A stretch of 64,000 bases of DNA from the NCBI GenBank assembly GCA_020912385.1, contig CP087214.1:1054001-1118000 (forward strand). The letters run 5' to 3'. Positions 42,203-53,735 of the stretch are shown here, one piece after another (position 1 is the first letter of the stretch; each line of letters opens with the position of its first letter). This DNA comes from Neofusicoccum parvum. Its lineage: Eukaryota; Ascomycota; Dothideomycetes; Botryosphaeriales; Botryosphaeriaceae. A model generated the notes under the pieces. That model saw only the letters and a program-made list of their open reading frames with translations, was not told where the DNA came from and ran no database searches. A program made the translations under genes and the position numbers.

Positions 42203-43490
42203 GGCGGCGGCGGTGTCCGGGGGCGGCGCGGAGGGAGCAGCACAGGAGAGGCAGCGGCAGCGGCAGCGGCAGAGGCAGAGGCAGAGGCAGCGGCGCGGCG
42301 AGGGCTGGGGATGCTCAACGGCTCGCGGCCAGGAGACAGGCGCAGTCTATATGGCCGGGGCCGGGGGGAAATTGCAGGAAGCCGGGCGCTGGCGTGGTAG
42401 TAAAGGGCCGAAGGCGGCGCTGGTGAACGGCCTAGGGCGGCGAGTGCGCGTGGGCTGCTGCTGCGGGTTCCTGGGGGTTTGGCGGCAGAGGCACCCGAAA
42501 GGGAGGCTAGGCGTCAGGGTCGCCGCAGCGCTGCAGGCTCGAGACCGTCGGAGGGCACTAGGCGCTGGCGAAACAAACAGCGGCGGGCGGCGGGCGACGC
42601 AGACAGCGGAAATAGGGAGGCCGCGACGGGCGCGCAGCCTGCGGCGGGCGTGTTTATGTAGGCGGGCGGCCAGCGCATCTGAGCCTCCCGGGATCACGCT
42701 GGCAGCAGCAAATTGGCTAGAGCCTGCACGCACAGCACTGGCACGTTCGCCGTGCCTGCCAGGCCACGCACCAGGGCACCTTTGCGGTGAGCAGCAGGCG
42801 GAGCCCTCATGCACGCTCATCTGACCGCGGCCTCCCCAGCCCGCGGATCGTGGCCAATCGCCACCGGCCAGCCTCAGCCCTGGCAGGGACCGCGCGCCCT
42901 TCTCCCGCGTTTCTGTCCGTCGCTAGCCTCAACGGAGAAGCTTCCATGCTGGCAATCGACAGCCACCGCGAGCCACGCTGCTGCACCACATATCGGTCCG
43001 CGCCCTGACCGGCTACGCCTGAAGAGGCGGTCACATTCGCCCTGCATGAACACGTCTGCTGCCGCCCATTGGCACCCGTCCGCCCACGCCGCTGCTGGAG
43101 ACTGACCGCCCGTGCTGCAGCACCATCGCCAACCACGGCGCTGCTGGCGCGCGACAGCGGCCCAGCGAATACGGGGCTGCGCGCGCTGCCGACACCCGGT
43201 CGCCCGTGAGCGCAGCCCGCCCGCCGTGCCTGAGGATCGTCCGCGTCGCAGTCAAACCGGCCGGTCCCACGCCTGGCCGCCGTCGGCATTTGGCAGTCGC
43301 CCCCCGCCCGCCGCGCAGCGTCCGCCGCCGCCGCCGCCGTCAGCCGTCAGCCGTCGCTGTCGCCAGCCTGCGCCGCACGTGACCGGGCGTCGCCGCGCTG
43401 CCCGTCGTCCACCAGCCCGTTGGTTGTCTCGTTGCGCCGGCCGCGTCACATGCGACACGGCGCCCCGTGCTGCGCTGCGCTGACTCCGCC
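42203..43490. other. Divergent GC-rich intergenic region
   Basis: 1.29 kb between the 262-aa orphan (-) and the Artemis-like gene (+). Very GC-rich, with chance ORFs in many frames (up to 213 codons at 42183-42824). Contains the GGCAGC/GGCAGA repeat at 42250-42292 and a CCG run at about 43320-43340. No TATA box is evident. Nothing recognisable as coding. Confidence 0.4.
42250..42292. repeat. Hexanucleotide microsatellite GGCAGC/GGCAGA
   Basis: About seven tandem units of GGCAGC or GGCAGA, 48 nt upstream of the orphan start at 42202, so likely in its promoter or 5' leader. Confidence 0.85.
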
Positions 43491-46432
43491 ATGTCCACCT
43501 TCGACGGCCTCGTAGCTGGTGAGGACCTCCCGTTCCACGCGCGCCTCCATCGCCGCCTGACTCTGCGCCCAGAATTCCCGGACATCCGCGTCGATTACTT
43601 CCGGCACACCACGCGTCATCCGCCGCCGCTGGCCTGCTTCCTCAGTCGGTGCTTCCTTTTCCTGCCACGCGCAGCCGCGCAGCGTGCGTGAGATGGCCAC
43701 TGACAGCGCCGCTAGGCCATGTCCACTCGGATCACCTGCAGGGTTTGGAGTCCCTAAAGGCGCCATTCGTCTACTGCTCGCCCGCGACTCGAGAGGTACG
43801 TCAGTGAATGTCATCCTGCAGTCTGTTTTGCGTGCGGCGACCCTTGCTTTCGGCCCGTGGATGGCACGCACCCGCCGCAGCCGACGACGGCCGGCCCTCT
43901 GCCAGACCCAAGACATCGCTGTGTGGGCTGGGGCGCCGAGGCTCGGACGAGCATATTGCGGCACAGAAACCCGTCATGCAGATCGGGACAAGTCCGTCCC
44001 TCGCAACACACCGCATTGAGCCGGATGCTGCCTGCTCATAAAGGAGGCGCCCCGACGTGTCCGACGGGCCTGCGTTGAGCACCGCAATCTGTGCCTGAGA
44101 TGCTAGCCTGCCGTCGGGGCCTAAAATAGTGCACTGAGCAGCGAGGTGCTCCAGGATGGGACACGGCTGCACCTTGGCCAACTCCAACAGCGTGAAACGC
44201 CAACCCAGGCCACAAAAGCTTACCGTGCGCACGCGGAACCTCTGGGGAGATACTTTACGTCGATATTGCGGGCCACAACTCAATGACAAATGCTGCTCGC
44301 TCTTGGCCCCGTCCTTTGGTCCCGTCCTTCCCTGGTGCATCTCGTTTGACGGCGCACGACGTTAGCACGAACCGTACAAAATGTCGTCGGCAGACCCGTT
44401 TCCCAGAGAAACGTGCTACTACTTTTGCGCTCTCCGCCTGCGACTCATCTTTATGTTCTTATGCGTGGCGGCCTTGTTTGCCCTAACAGATGCAACCGTT
44501 CATGCGTGGCTCGTTTTGTCTCGGTATAGCTGATCAACTTACCTTATTGGTCAGATTCTCCTCCGCATTGAGAAATACCCTCATCGCATGAACTTCGCGA
44601 AGGGGATTCTAGAGTCCCGGGTTCAGACGTACAAGCACCTGAAGACGCTCCTGAAGACGATCCCGCTAGAGACCCCCACAATCATCGAACTATCCCCTGG
44701 CGATGAGATCGAAGTCACCCTATTCGACGCCAACCATTGCGTCGGCGCGGTAATGTTTCTTGTGCAGGGCCAAGGGAAAGCAATCCTCTACACAGGTGAC
44801 GTAAGGGCAGAAACATGGTGGGTCAACTCACTGGTGCAGAATCCTGTACTTCTTCCATACGCATCGGGACACAAGCGTCTCGATAAGATCTATTTGGACA
44901 CGACCTTCGCGACTAGGTCTCGGCTCAATCGGGAATTTCCGTCAAAGGCCGAAGGATTGCGGGAACTGTTGACGAAAGTGTCGAACTATCCCCCAGCCAC
45001 TATATTTCACTTCGAAGCTTGGACTTTCGGATACGAGAACGTATGGGTTGCGTTATCCACCTACTTGGATAGCCAAGTCCACCTTGACAGGTATCGCTGG
45101 CGTCTTTACAAACCGCTCGCCACTGCAAATGGATTGCCACAGTGCCCCGAGGCACCTCCACTTGTTGGGTTCCAACTGGGAAACCATAGCAAGCTCGGCT
45201 GCTTGACCTCTAGTCCGCATGTTCGTCTCCACAGCTGTGAACGGGGAACACCATGTCCGGAAATAGACGACAACTCCAAGGTTGTCCGCATTATTCCCAT
45301 AGTCAAGCGGCTAAGAGACGGCACGGAGATCGCGGAAGCTGGTATAGGGGGCGGCAAAGGAGACCTTGACCAGATACACGAACTGGAGACACACGACCCA
45401 ATTGCAATCGGGCAACTGATGCAGCTATGCGCCGCCAAATTGAAGGATCAAGAGACGTTGTCAAGGGTGCTCCGAATACTATCGTCGGCAATGAGCGACA
45501 GGCAGGGCAGAATTCGCCTCTTTTCCAGTCGAGACATGTGGCAGGGTGATCAAGCCGCGCTCGACGAGATGCCGCTGCAGCAGTTCGTGGAAATGTTGGC
45601 GCGCGTCGCATCTGACACACCCGCGTCCGCCTCCTCTGCCGCTCCCCAAACGGACCAAACGCAACACGTCTCGGCGGCCAGGGTTGCTGTCAACACCCCG
45701 GCTGTACTTGCAACTGCAGATCAGGGACTACTCTCGCGTGTTATTACCTTCCCGCGGGCTCGCCACGCGTCTTACACGGAGCTGTGCCAGTTGGTGCAGG
45801 CTTTCCGGCCGCGAGATGTCCACCCTTGCACCGTCGACGAACTGACTTGGACGCCGGAAGTCAGCATGAAAGCCTTATTCGGACAGTATTGCTCTGACGA
45901 TGTCTTCGCGCACGATCGTGAAATGATGGAAGAATGGGCGCGACGCGAGAATGGGCCGAGAGGGGAGAAGAGGAAACAACAGGAAACTCAAGAAACACAA
46001 AACAGTGACGAGAGCCGTGCCGAGCAACGCACACCGATCGAGGAAAATGCACTGCTAGCTCAATGTATTGATTCCTCGGCATCTCAGAATGCTTCTGAAA
46101 TACGACTTTCACCAAGTCCCGCCCTGCGCTCAACTGCACACCCCGAAAATCGCGGCCCCGACGGCAGTCCTCCCACATACATGCGCGAATCTCCAGACCT
46201 ACTAACGGCCAGCGACCCGGCTCTACCCACACCACTCCCGGCAGCTTCCTCCGCTGTGGTACCTGGTCGAGGGAATGGTGATGAGATAATAAATAGAGGA
46301 GCGCCTCCACCACGCAGCATCCGCCAATGGGCAGGTACAGCGGCAAAGAACTTGGACGATATGAGCTGGTCTAGATTCGGTGGACTGGTTTGCACCGGCA
46401 ATGGGCATACGGAGGAGGAACTTGAGCTCTGA
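43491..46432 (+). CDS. Artemis/SNM1-like metallo-beta-lactamase DNA nuclease
   Basis: Member of the SNM1/PSO2 metallo-beta-lactamase/beta-CASP family of DNA nucleases used in cross-link or end-joining repair; closest in layout to the fungal Artemis-like branch. Exons 43491-43518, 43573-43644, 43716-43795 and 44555-46432 give 685 aa. Introns are 54, 71 and 759 nt; the third is unusually long. Splicing of the second restores the metal motif SHVHSDHLQGL (His35, His37, Asp39, His40). Further motifs are DANHCVGAVMFL (His121), ILYTGDVRAETWW (Asp142) and, in beta-CASP, KIYLDTTFATRS (Asp175) and HFEAWTFGYE. A later block RPRDVHPCTVDELTWTPEVS is typical of the fungal proteins. The last 200 residues are disordered, Glu/Gln/Pro-rich. 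Metal ligands appear intact, so it should be active. Confidence 0.85.
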
Positions 46433-47189
46433 AGGAGGAAGTGACGTGCTCTGTAACGGTCTTGGGTTGAACATTGACATGGCGGGCGATTTTTCTTTTC
46501 TTTCAAAGGGCGTAGTTCCTAGGCACATCAAGTGGAGTGCGGAGGCGAGAAAGCGTGACTTGGAAGTAGGCATTTAGTAGATGCATCGGCTATGACTTTC
46601 AAGAAAGTCACTTGGGGTACGGGCATGTAGAAGTATCGATACCTCCTTTCCGTTCACTGATATTTCCCAGCCAATCTCACTACGACTTGTATAACTACGC
46701 AAGGGTAAGGCCATCAACTAGTGCCTAGCTTGGATACCTGCGCTCTGCCTGCTCTACCAACAAGAAAGTATGTTTTTAAGATCAGGTAGCCGAGTGATCA
46801 AACAGACAATTCAGGTAAAGCAGATTGGAGCCTACTCGTCACAAGCAGGCAAATATTTCTTCGTACATATCGTGAACTGCATTTCTCATTAATGCTTTGC
46901 AGCCATAGCCGTCAGCTGCCGGGCCATCTATCTAGAATCCATTTGGTCCGCGCGTTTAATTCCCGTGCCAATGCAGCGCCGAATATCCGTCATGATGCCC
47001 GTGCTTCTCGTTTGGTATGTGCCTTGCGCCAGCCTCGACCTCCCTTTTGTTCCCAGCAACGCTCGTAAGATGTTGATGTCGAGCCGTAGCTTTCGCTCAG
47101 ATTCAGAGAAGATGCATCCCCCATCGAGCCCGGCCGCGCATTTCCCCTCCGAAGGCGTCCCGTTTCCAACAGACCTCCGGGACGAGCTT
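46433..47189. other. Convergent 3' region between the Artemis-like gene and CSN7
   Basis: 757 nt between stops of converging genes. AT-richer than flanking coding sequence (46560-46900). The plus-strand ORF 46965-47723 runs antisense through CSN7 and is treated as a shadow. No other feature seen. Confidence 0.4.
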
Positions 47190-48115
47190 TTATCTCCCCC
47201 GGCCCGAGAACGCAGCCCTCTTCGCGCCCCTCGAGCTCTTGCCGCCTCCGGCGCCGCTCTCCTCCCCCTCGCCGATGCCCTCGTCCAACTCCATGGCGTC
47301 AGCGTCGCCTTCCGCGGGCGGGTTGCCGTTGTTGGGAAGGCTCCTCTTCGCATTCGCCTTCTCGTCGAGATTCACCTCCACCCGCTGGCGCAGCGCCTCT
47401 TCCTTGCGGCGCCTGGCCTCGCGCTCGGCGGCGCGCTTCTTGACGGCGGCGATCTCGGCGTCGAGCTCGGCGAGCGTGTCGTCGCAGCGGGCGGCCCAGG
47501 CGCCCAGCTCGGCCACGAGGGCGGGCACGCTGCCGGGCGCCAGGTCGCGCAGGGGCGCGACGGACGTGACGGTGACGCGCGCGGCGGCCGGGTCGAGCGA
47601 GCCCGTGATCAGGTGCGAGTAGATGGCCGTGATCAGCAGGTCCTCCAGCGCCCGCGTCGTCGCGATGTCGAGCGTCGTGCGCAGGTGGTCGTACGTGAGC
47701 TGCGTCGTCGGCGAGGCGGATAAGGGCAGCAGCGAGAGGAGCTTGAGCTTCTGTGTTTGGGCGTCGGAGAGCGGGGGGAGGGTTTCCTTGGCAGCTGCGG
47801 GGGTAAGATGTGGTATCAGCTTTTCTGCTTCAGAGAGAGTATATGCGGGGATGCGGAGGTGCGTGGACAAGGCATACCGACATAGTCCTGCCAGGTGCCC
47901 CAGGCGAAGATCTCGAGCAGGCGGAGGTGGGGCTGATGCTCGGGCGAGTCCCGCAGGGCCTGGACGGTCGGGGCCTGCAGCAGCTCGGCGAAGACGTAGG
48001 TGTTGGGGGCGGCGGTAGCTTGGGTGACGAGGTCGACGGCGGCGCGGGGCGAATTGGCGGACTTGGAGAGCGCCAGGAAGGGCTCGAGGGCGTTGAGCGC
48101 GCGTGTCTGCTCCAT
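47190..48115 (-). CDS. CSN7: COP9 signalosome subunit 7
   Basis: PCI-domain subunit of the COP9 signalosome, which removes Nedd8 from cullins. Two exons, 48115-47878 and 47794-47190 (83-nt intron), give 280 aa. The N-terminus MEQTRALNALEPFLALSKSA and VTQATAAPNTYVFAELLQ, followed by LRLLEIFAWGTWQDYV, match fungal CSN7. After the intron come LPPLSDAQTQKLKLLSLLPL and TRALEDLLITAIYSHLITG, the winged-helix part of the PCI domain, then VTSVAPLRDLAPGSVPALV. A coiled coil (LAELDAEIAAVKKRAAERE) leads into a disordered acidic tail ending RAAFSGRGR. It is divergent from CCC2 with about 1 kb between starts. No other COP9 gene is in the window. Confidence 0.92.
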
Positions 48116-49109
48116 GGCGGGCGGGCTGGGGGCGGTGCCGTCGGGCGATCAGACAGCGTCGGTGGTGGGCGGCGGTCGTGTCGTTGGAGCTCCGCGGCGC
48201 GGGCTCCAGCCAGCAGCGTTGGCGTCGACGGCGTTGAGCTCCCGGGCGGTGGCGCACGGCAGAATGGACGCCATCACGTGCACGGACGCGGGTGGCTCAG
48301 CGGGCGGGGGGAGCCTCAGGCGCCGGTCTGCCGCGGGCCCGCTTTCGACAGCTCGAACCGGGCGGCGCATCGCAGCGACGAGGGCGGGAGGGCGGGGCGG
48401 TCAGCACTACGCGAACCGTAGCACCATGGAGCGTCTGCCGCGCAGTGCGTCTGAGTCGCAAAGGCAGACCGGGCGAGGGCGCCGGAGATCCAGCGGATCA
48501 CACGTCTCAGATGGCCTCCTGTATTAGCGTAAGCGACGGGCGCGCGCTCGCAGGGCGCGTCTGCGTCGCCCGGCGGCCGCAGGAGTAGAAGAACAGCGGC
48601 CGGCGCCCTCGCTCTTGTCTTGTCGCAGTCTCGGCGTTTACTTGTCGCGTTCCATTCTTCATTTCTTGGGCCAGTCCCGGGGACGGCCTGCCAGTCTATT
48701 GTTGGACGCTATTGTCGTTGTGCGGCTGGACTGGACGTGCGCCGGCGGCTGGACGCCCGCGGTACCCTCAGTGCTCAGCACCTGCCTTTCCGGCGCCAAC
48801 TTTCGGAGTCCTACTCTCGGACTCCTCCCGGAGCTGCGGGCCTGAGGCGGCGCTCTAGGAAGCTGACATATGCAGGCCGTATCTTCAGCTTACCGCATCC
48901 TGCTCCCGCTTATTGTCTAACTATATCGCCCTCCGCGCGCTTCCTGCCGCAGCACCTCACTCGATTGTTCTGTGTCTCGGCGCCCGCCCATTGTCTCGCA
49001 CGCCATCGCGACCGCGCCCAACTCTCCACCACCACCGCAGCAGCTGGCCAGCTAGCACGCAACCGCCCTGCAGAGGGCTCGTACGCACCACACCGCACTC
49101 GCCGCAGCC
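48116..49109. promoter_or_regulatory. Divergent promoter region CSN7/CCC2
   Basis: 994 nt between divergent starts. The CCC2 side (48890-49100) is strongly C-rich with CACC/CGCC words, typical of a fungal 5' leader. No TATA box is obvious. GC-rich chance ORFs (up to 252 codons) cover it in several frames without recognisable protein. Confidence 0.45.
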
Positions 49110-52100
49110 ATGGCACAGCCCTACCTCCCGGTGTCGACGCAGGATGTCGACGCCTCGTTGTCGCGAGCCCCGACCGCCCACATGGCCACCACCACGCTCA
49201 AGGTCGGCGGCATGACCTGCGGCGCATGCACCTCGGCCGTCGAGAGCGGGTTCCAGGGAGTCGAAGGCGCCGGCAGCGTGTCGGTCAGCCTGGTCATGGA
49301 GCGCGCCGTCGTGCAGCACGACCCCGCGAAGCTGTCCGCCGAGAAGATCCAGGAGATAATCGAGGACCGAGGGTTTGACGCCGAGGTGCTGACGACCGAC
49401 CTGCCGCAGCGCGCGAGCGGCGCCGCATTAGACGGTGAGGGTGACGCGGCGGCGGAGGGCCTAGCGACGACCACGGTGTCGGTGGGAGGGATGACCTGCG
49501 GCGCGTGCACTTCGGCTGTCGAGGGCGCGTTCAAGGGCGTTGCGGGGGTCAAGCACTTCAGCATCTCGCTGCTCTCCGAGCGCGCCGTCATCGAGCATGA
49601 CCCCGGAATGCTGGCCCCGGAGAAGATTGCGGAGCTGATCGAGGACACCGGCTTCGACGCAAAAGTTCTGGAAACAAAGAAGGCTCTAGCGCAGTCCCAG
49701 TCCCAGGGCTCCGGCAAGCGCGAGAATGTGCTCACCACCACCGTCGCCATCGAGGGCATGACCTGTGGCGCATGCACCTCTGCCGTCGAGAGCGGCTTCA
49801 AGGATCTCGACGGCATGCTGCAGTTCAACATCAGCCTGCTTGCCGAGCGCGCCATCATCACCCACGACCCCCGGAAGCTCTCGCCGGAGAGGATAGCGGA
49901 GATAATCGAAGAAAGGGGCTTTGATGCGAAGGTCTTGTCCTCGGTGGACGGCGTGCAGGCATCGTCCAGCAGCTCGACGCAGCATCTCAAGATCTACGGT
50001 CTGCCTGACGCGAAATCCGCCGAAGACCTGGAATCTGTCCTGAGGGCCCTGCCTGGCGTGTCTGCTGCGTCGGTCAATTTCTCGACCACTCGTGCTTCAG
50101 TCACGCATAACTCTGCACTTACCGGTCTGCGTGTCATCGTGGAGACCATCGAGGCAGCAGGCTTCAATGCCCTCGTGGCCGACTCAGACGACAACAACGC
50201 TCAGCTCGAATCCCTGGCCAAAACCAAGGAAATCCAAGAATGGCGCAGGGCATTCAAGATCTCAGCATCCTTCGCTCTCCCTGTTTTCCTCATCAGCATG
50301 ATCATCCCGATGTTTCTACCATTCATGGACTTTGGTGGCTGCCAGATTTTCCATGGACTCTGGCTCGGCGATGTTCTCTGCCTTGTTCTCACCATACCCG
50401 TTCAATTCGGCATCGGAAAACGCTTCTACAAATCTGCTTTCAAGTCTCTGAAGCATGGCTCTCCTACCATGGACGTCCTGGTCGTTCTCGGAACCTCTGC
50501 GGCATTCTTCTTCAGCGTGGCTGGCATGCTTGTATCTTTCCTTACTCCCCCGCACTCGAAGCCTGCCACTGTGTTCGACACTAGCACTATGTTGATCACT
50601 TTCATTACGCTCGGCCGTTACTTGGAGAACAGAGCAAAGGGACAGACCTCCAAGGCTCTTTCACGCCTGATGTCACTTGCTCCCTCCATGGCCACCATCT
50701 ACACAGACCCGATCGCAGCCGCCAAGGCAGCTGAGGAGTGGGACAACGAGGACGAGAAGATCAGCAAGGATGAATCCGCCATGAACGGAAATGCCGCTGA
50801 GGAGCGCGTGATCCCGACTGAGCTCCTCGAGGTTGGCGATATTGTCATCCTGAAGCCAGGTGACAAGATCCCCGCCGACGGCACCGTCACCCGCGGCGAG
50901 AGTTATGTGGACGAGAGTATGGTCACTGGAGAAGCTATGCCAATTCTCAAGAAGAAGGGCCACGCCCTCATGGCGGGCACTGTCAATGGCGCCGGGCGTG
51001 TGGATTTCATTGTCACTCGCGCAGGCCGAGACACCGCGCTCTCCCAGATCGTCCGCCTCGTGCAGGAAGCCCAAACTACCCGTGCCCCCATCCAACGGCT
51101 GGCAGATCTTGTCGCGGGTTACTTCGTCCCAGTCATCATCACTCTTGGTCTCTCCACCTTCGTCGCATGGATGGTCCTCAGCCACGCACTCCCGAACCCG
51201 CCAAAGATCTTCCTGGATCACGCTAGTGGTGGCAGGCTCATGGTGTGTGTCAAGCTCTGCATCTCCGTCATCGTTTTCGCTTGCCCGTGCGCCCTGGGTC
51301 TCAGTACTCCCACAGCTGTAATGGTTGGAACTGGAGTCGGTGCTGAGCAAGGCATCCTGGTCAAGGGCGGTGCCGCGCTCGAGATGGCTACAAAGATCAC
51401 CCACGTTGTGCTCGACAAGACTGGTACCCTCACCGTTGGCAAGATGAGCGTGTCTCAAACGGACATTCGTGGCGGATGGACCAACTCAAAGCCGAAGGAA
51501 CGCCTCTGGTGGACTCTGATTGGTCTTGCTGAGATGAACAGCGAGCACCCTATCGCGCGGGCCGTCGTCATGTCCGCGAAGGACAACATTGGCATCGGTT
51601 CAGATGGAGCTCTTGACGGCAGTGTTGGTGACTTTGAAGCAACTGTTGGCAAGGGCATCTCCGCCAACGTTGAGGCTGCCATCTCCCCCGAGCAGAAGAG
51701 ATATCGTGTCCTCATCGGCAACGCCAGCTTTCTGCGGTCACAAGGCGTTGATGTTCCGGAATCCTCTGAAGAGGTTGCTGCTTCATCTAGCGAAGCTGAA
51801 GACAACGAAGGCCTTGGCTCCACCGGCGTGACTACCATTCACACCGCAATTGACAACGTCTTCACCGGCACTATCGGACTGTCCGACACGCTGAAGCCCA
51901 CCGCCCGCGCCACTATCCGCGCGCTCCGCCGCCTCGGTGTCAACGCCTCCATTGTCACTGGCGACCAGATCGCTCCCGCACTTGCTGTCGCCAAGGCCGT
52001 TGGCATCCCCGCCTCAAACGTCTACGCCAGCGCCACGCCCTCCACCAAGCAAGAAATCGTCGAAGAGCTCCAACGCCCCGTCTCAGAGGGCGGCCAGGGC

Positions 52101-52667
52101 CTCGTCGTCGCCATGGTCGGTGACGGCATCAACGACTCGCCCGCGCTCGCCACGGCGGCCGTCGGCATCTCGCTCGCGTCCGGCACCGACATCGCCATGG
52201 AAGCCGCATCCGTCGTCCTCATGACGCCCAACGACCTCCTCTCCATCCCAGCCTCCCTCCACCTCAGCCAAACCATCTTCCGCCGCATCAAGCTCAACCT
52301 CCTCTGGGCCTGCGGCTACAATGTCATCGGCCTCCCCTTCGCCATGGGCTTCTTCCTCCCCTGGGGCCTGTCGCTGCACCCCATGGCCGCCGGCGCCGCC
52401 ATGGCCTGCTCTTCCGTCTCCGTCGTCGCCTCCTCGCTCGCCCTCCGCTGGTGGCGCCGCCCCCGCTGGATGTCGCTCGAGCAGCTCGACCCTGGCGCCG
52501 CCGCCCTCGAAGCCGCCGCCGGAGGAAAGTCGTCGGCGACAAAGAGCCAGGGCTTCAGCGTCGTCGCGTGGGTCAAGGGGCTGCGCGGCTTATGGTCGGA
52601 GAAGAGGAGGGAGAGGGAGGAGGCTGGGTACGCGCCCGTGCCGCTGAGGGATATGGGAGACGTGTGA
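49110..52667 (+). CDS. CCC2: Copper-transporting P1B-type ATPase CCC2
   Basis: Cu(I) pump of the secretory pathway (trans-Golgi) that loads multicopper oxidases such as ferroxidases and laccases. Single exon, 1185 aa. Three N-terminal heavy-metal-associated domains carry GMTCGACTSAVE (Cys37/40, Cys130/133, Cys219/222). A fourth HMA-like fold at about residues 290-355 lacks the CxxC pair (HLKIYGLPDAKSAEDLESVL). Then come eight expected membrane helices. The actuator motif is MVTGEAMPI (Thr606-Glu608). The metal-site motif is CPCALGL (Cys725, Cys727), followed by DKTGTLTVGK (Asp769 phosphorylated), SEHPIARAVV, and MVGDGINDSPAL (Gly1004 to Asp1009). The C-terminus is a short cytoplasmic tail without an obvious di-leucine signal. 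ATG at 49110 follows a CAGCC context. Identification is firm. Confidence 0.95.
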   Translation: MAQPYLPVSTQDVDASLSRAPTAHMATTTLKVGGMTCGACTSAVESGFQGVEGAGSVSVSLVMERAVVQHDPAKLSAEKIQEIIEDRGFDAEVLTTDLPQRASGAALDGEGDAAAEGLATTTVSVGGMTCGACTSAVEGAFKGVAGVKHFSISLLSERAVIEHDPGMLAPEKIAELIEDTGFDAKVLETKKALAQSQSQGSGKRENVLTTTVAIEGMTCGACTSAVESGFKDLDGMLQFNISLLAERAIITHDPRKLSPERIAEIIEERGFDAKVLSSVDGVQASSSSSTQHLKIYGLPDAKSAEDLESVLRALPGVSAASVNFSTTRASVTHNSALTGLRVIVETIEAAGFNALVADSDDNNAQLESLAKTKEIQEWRRAFKISASFALPVFLISMIIPMFLPFMDFGGCQIFHGLWLGDVLCLVLTIPVQFGIGKRFYKSAFKSLKHGSPTMDVLVVLGTSAAFFFSVAGMLVSFLTPPHSKPATVFDTSTMLITFITLGRYLENRAKGQTSKALSRLMSLAPSMATIYTDPIAAAKAAEEWDNEDEKISKDESAMNGNAAEERVIPTELLEVGDIVILKPGDKIPADGTVTRGESYVDESMVTGEAMPILKKKGHALMAGTVNGAGRVDFIVTRAGRDTALSQIVRLVQEAQTTRAPIQRLADLVAGYFVPVIITLGLSTFVAWMVLSHALPNPPKIFLDHASGGRLMVCVKLCISVIVFACPCALGLSTPTAVMVGTGVGAEQGILVKGGAALEMATKITHVVLDKTGTLTVGKMSVSQTDIRGGWTNSKPKERLWWTLIGLAEMNSEHPIARAVVMSAKDNIGIGSDGALDGSVGDFEATVGKGISANVEAAISPEQKRYRVLIGNASFLRSQGVDVPESSEEVAASSSEAEDNEGLGSTGVTTIHTAIDNVFTGTIGLSDTLKPTARATIRALRRLGVNASIVTGDQIAPALAVAKAVGIPASNVYASATPSTKQEIVEELQRPVSEGGQGLVVAMVGDGINDSPALATAAVGISLASGTDIAMEAASVVLMTPNDLLSIPASLHLSQTIFRRIKLNLLWACGYNVIGLPFAMGFFLPWGLSLHPMAAGAAMACSSVSVVASSLALRWWRRPRWMSLEQLDPGAAALEAAAGGKSSATKSQGFSVVAWVKGLRGLWSEKRREREEAGYAPVPLRDMGDV

Positions 52668-53735
52668 TCGTGGGGAACCATGATCGTAGAATAAGACATT
52701 TTGTCTATTGGAGTATTCATACTGTTTAGTCAAACTACTATTTGTTTTTCTGTGGATCTTTGTTCGTAAGGCTCGGTGGCGTTTTCCTGTTTTTTTTTCC
52801 CCCCAACTTTTGGTTTTGCTTTCCCATCAACGAGATATCCACTGCGAAGAAGAAGCGGGATGCATAGCGATGATGAATGAGTATTTTGTTACTCAGGCCG
52901 TTCCTTTGGCGAGTTGTGGTGGAAGCAATATAAAACACGTATAGTATAGAGGAACATAGCCGTAAATGTGTAAAGAAAAAAAAAGAGAGGCCAATGGACG
53001 CACATACAGCAACCACTGCAAGTTCACCATGCACAAGTAAGACAATATTCAAAGGTGTCTGATCATTTCGCACGGTGTACGCAGCAGTCTCTGTCTATTC
53101 AAGTGATTATTGAAGGGAAGATGGAATATAGCAATCTGTCGAGGTAAAGAGGAAAGAACCTGTGCCTGCATGCATGAACGTCTGGTCTGTCGGGTATACT
53201 GGTACAAACAACAAAATAAAGGAAGGAAGAAAATCAAAATCTATCACTACCAGTCTGCGCAGGTTGAGCGGAAAGAGAAACAACCTCCCCCTCCCCGACC
53301 TGTCCTTCCGGAAAACTTAGAAGCACAAACATCCCCCGCCCATTCCGAAATGATTCCCCAACCCCTTTGCAGATGGCTTCGCTCTGTCGTGCTATTGCTT
53401 TGCTAATGCTTCGCATCGCTATGACTTGATGAGGAAAAGAGGAAATATGCTGTTCGTGGCCGTTCGTGTGCGTGGCTTTGAGGGCTGTGTGCGCGCTTGC
53501 ATGCAGTAGTGTCCCCCGATACCAGACTCATGCAACCGTTGCAACCGTCGCTATGCAAGAAAACGGCAAATGAAAGAAGAGCTTGCAGAATTAGGAAAGA
53601 GCGGAGGTGCAGTGAGCAAGATTCAGCAAAAACGAGAGAGGTCTGAGCAAGGCCGCAGATCACCAGAAACTCCATGATACCTCCACCCATGTCTTACTAA
53701 AGCAAAAAGCAAATCAAAGAAAAGAGGGGAGAAGA
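52668..53735. other. Convergent 3' region between CCC2 and ATG2
   Basis: 1.07 kb between converging stops. AT-richer, with A and T homopolymer runs (52790-52810, 52975-52986). No protein-coding or RNA gene recognised. Confidence 0.4.

Noticed and set aside
41456..42400. 314-codon plus-strand ORF antisense to the 262-aa orphan
   Set aside because: Mirror frame of a GC-rich coding gene; the minus-strand protein has the more protein-like composition.
46965..47723. 252-codon plus-strand ORF antisense to CSN7
   Set aside because: Antisense shadow of the PCI-domain exon; no motif of its own.
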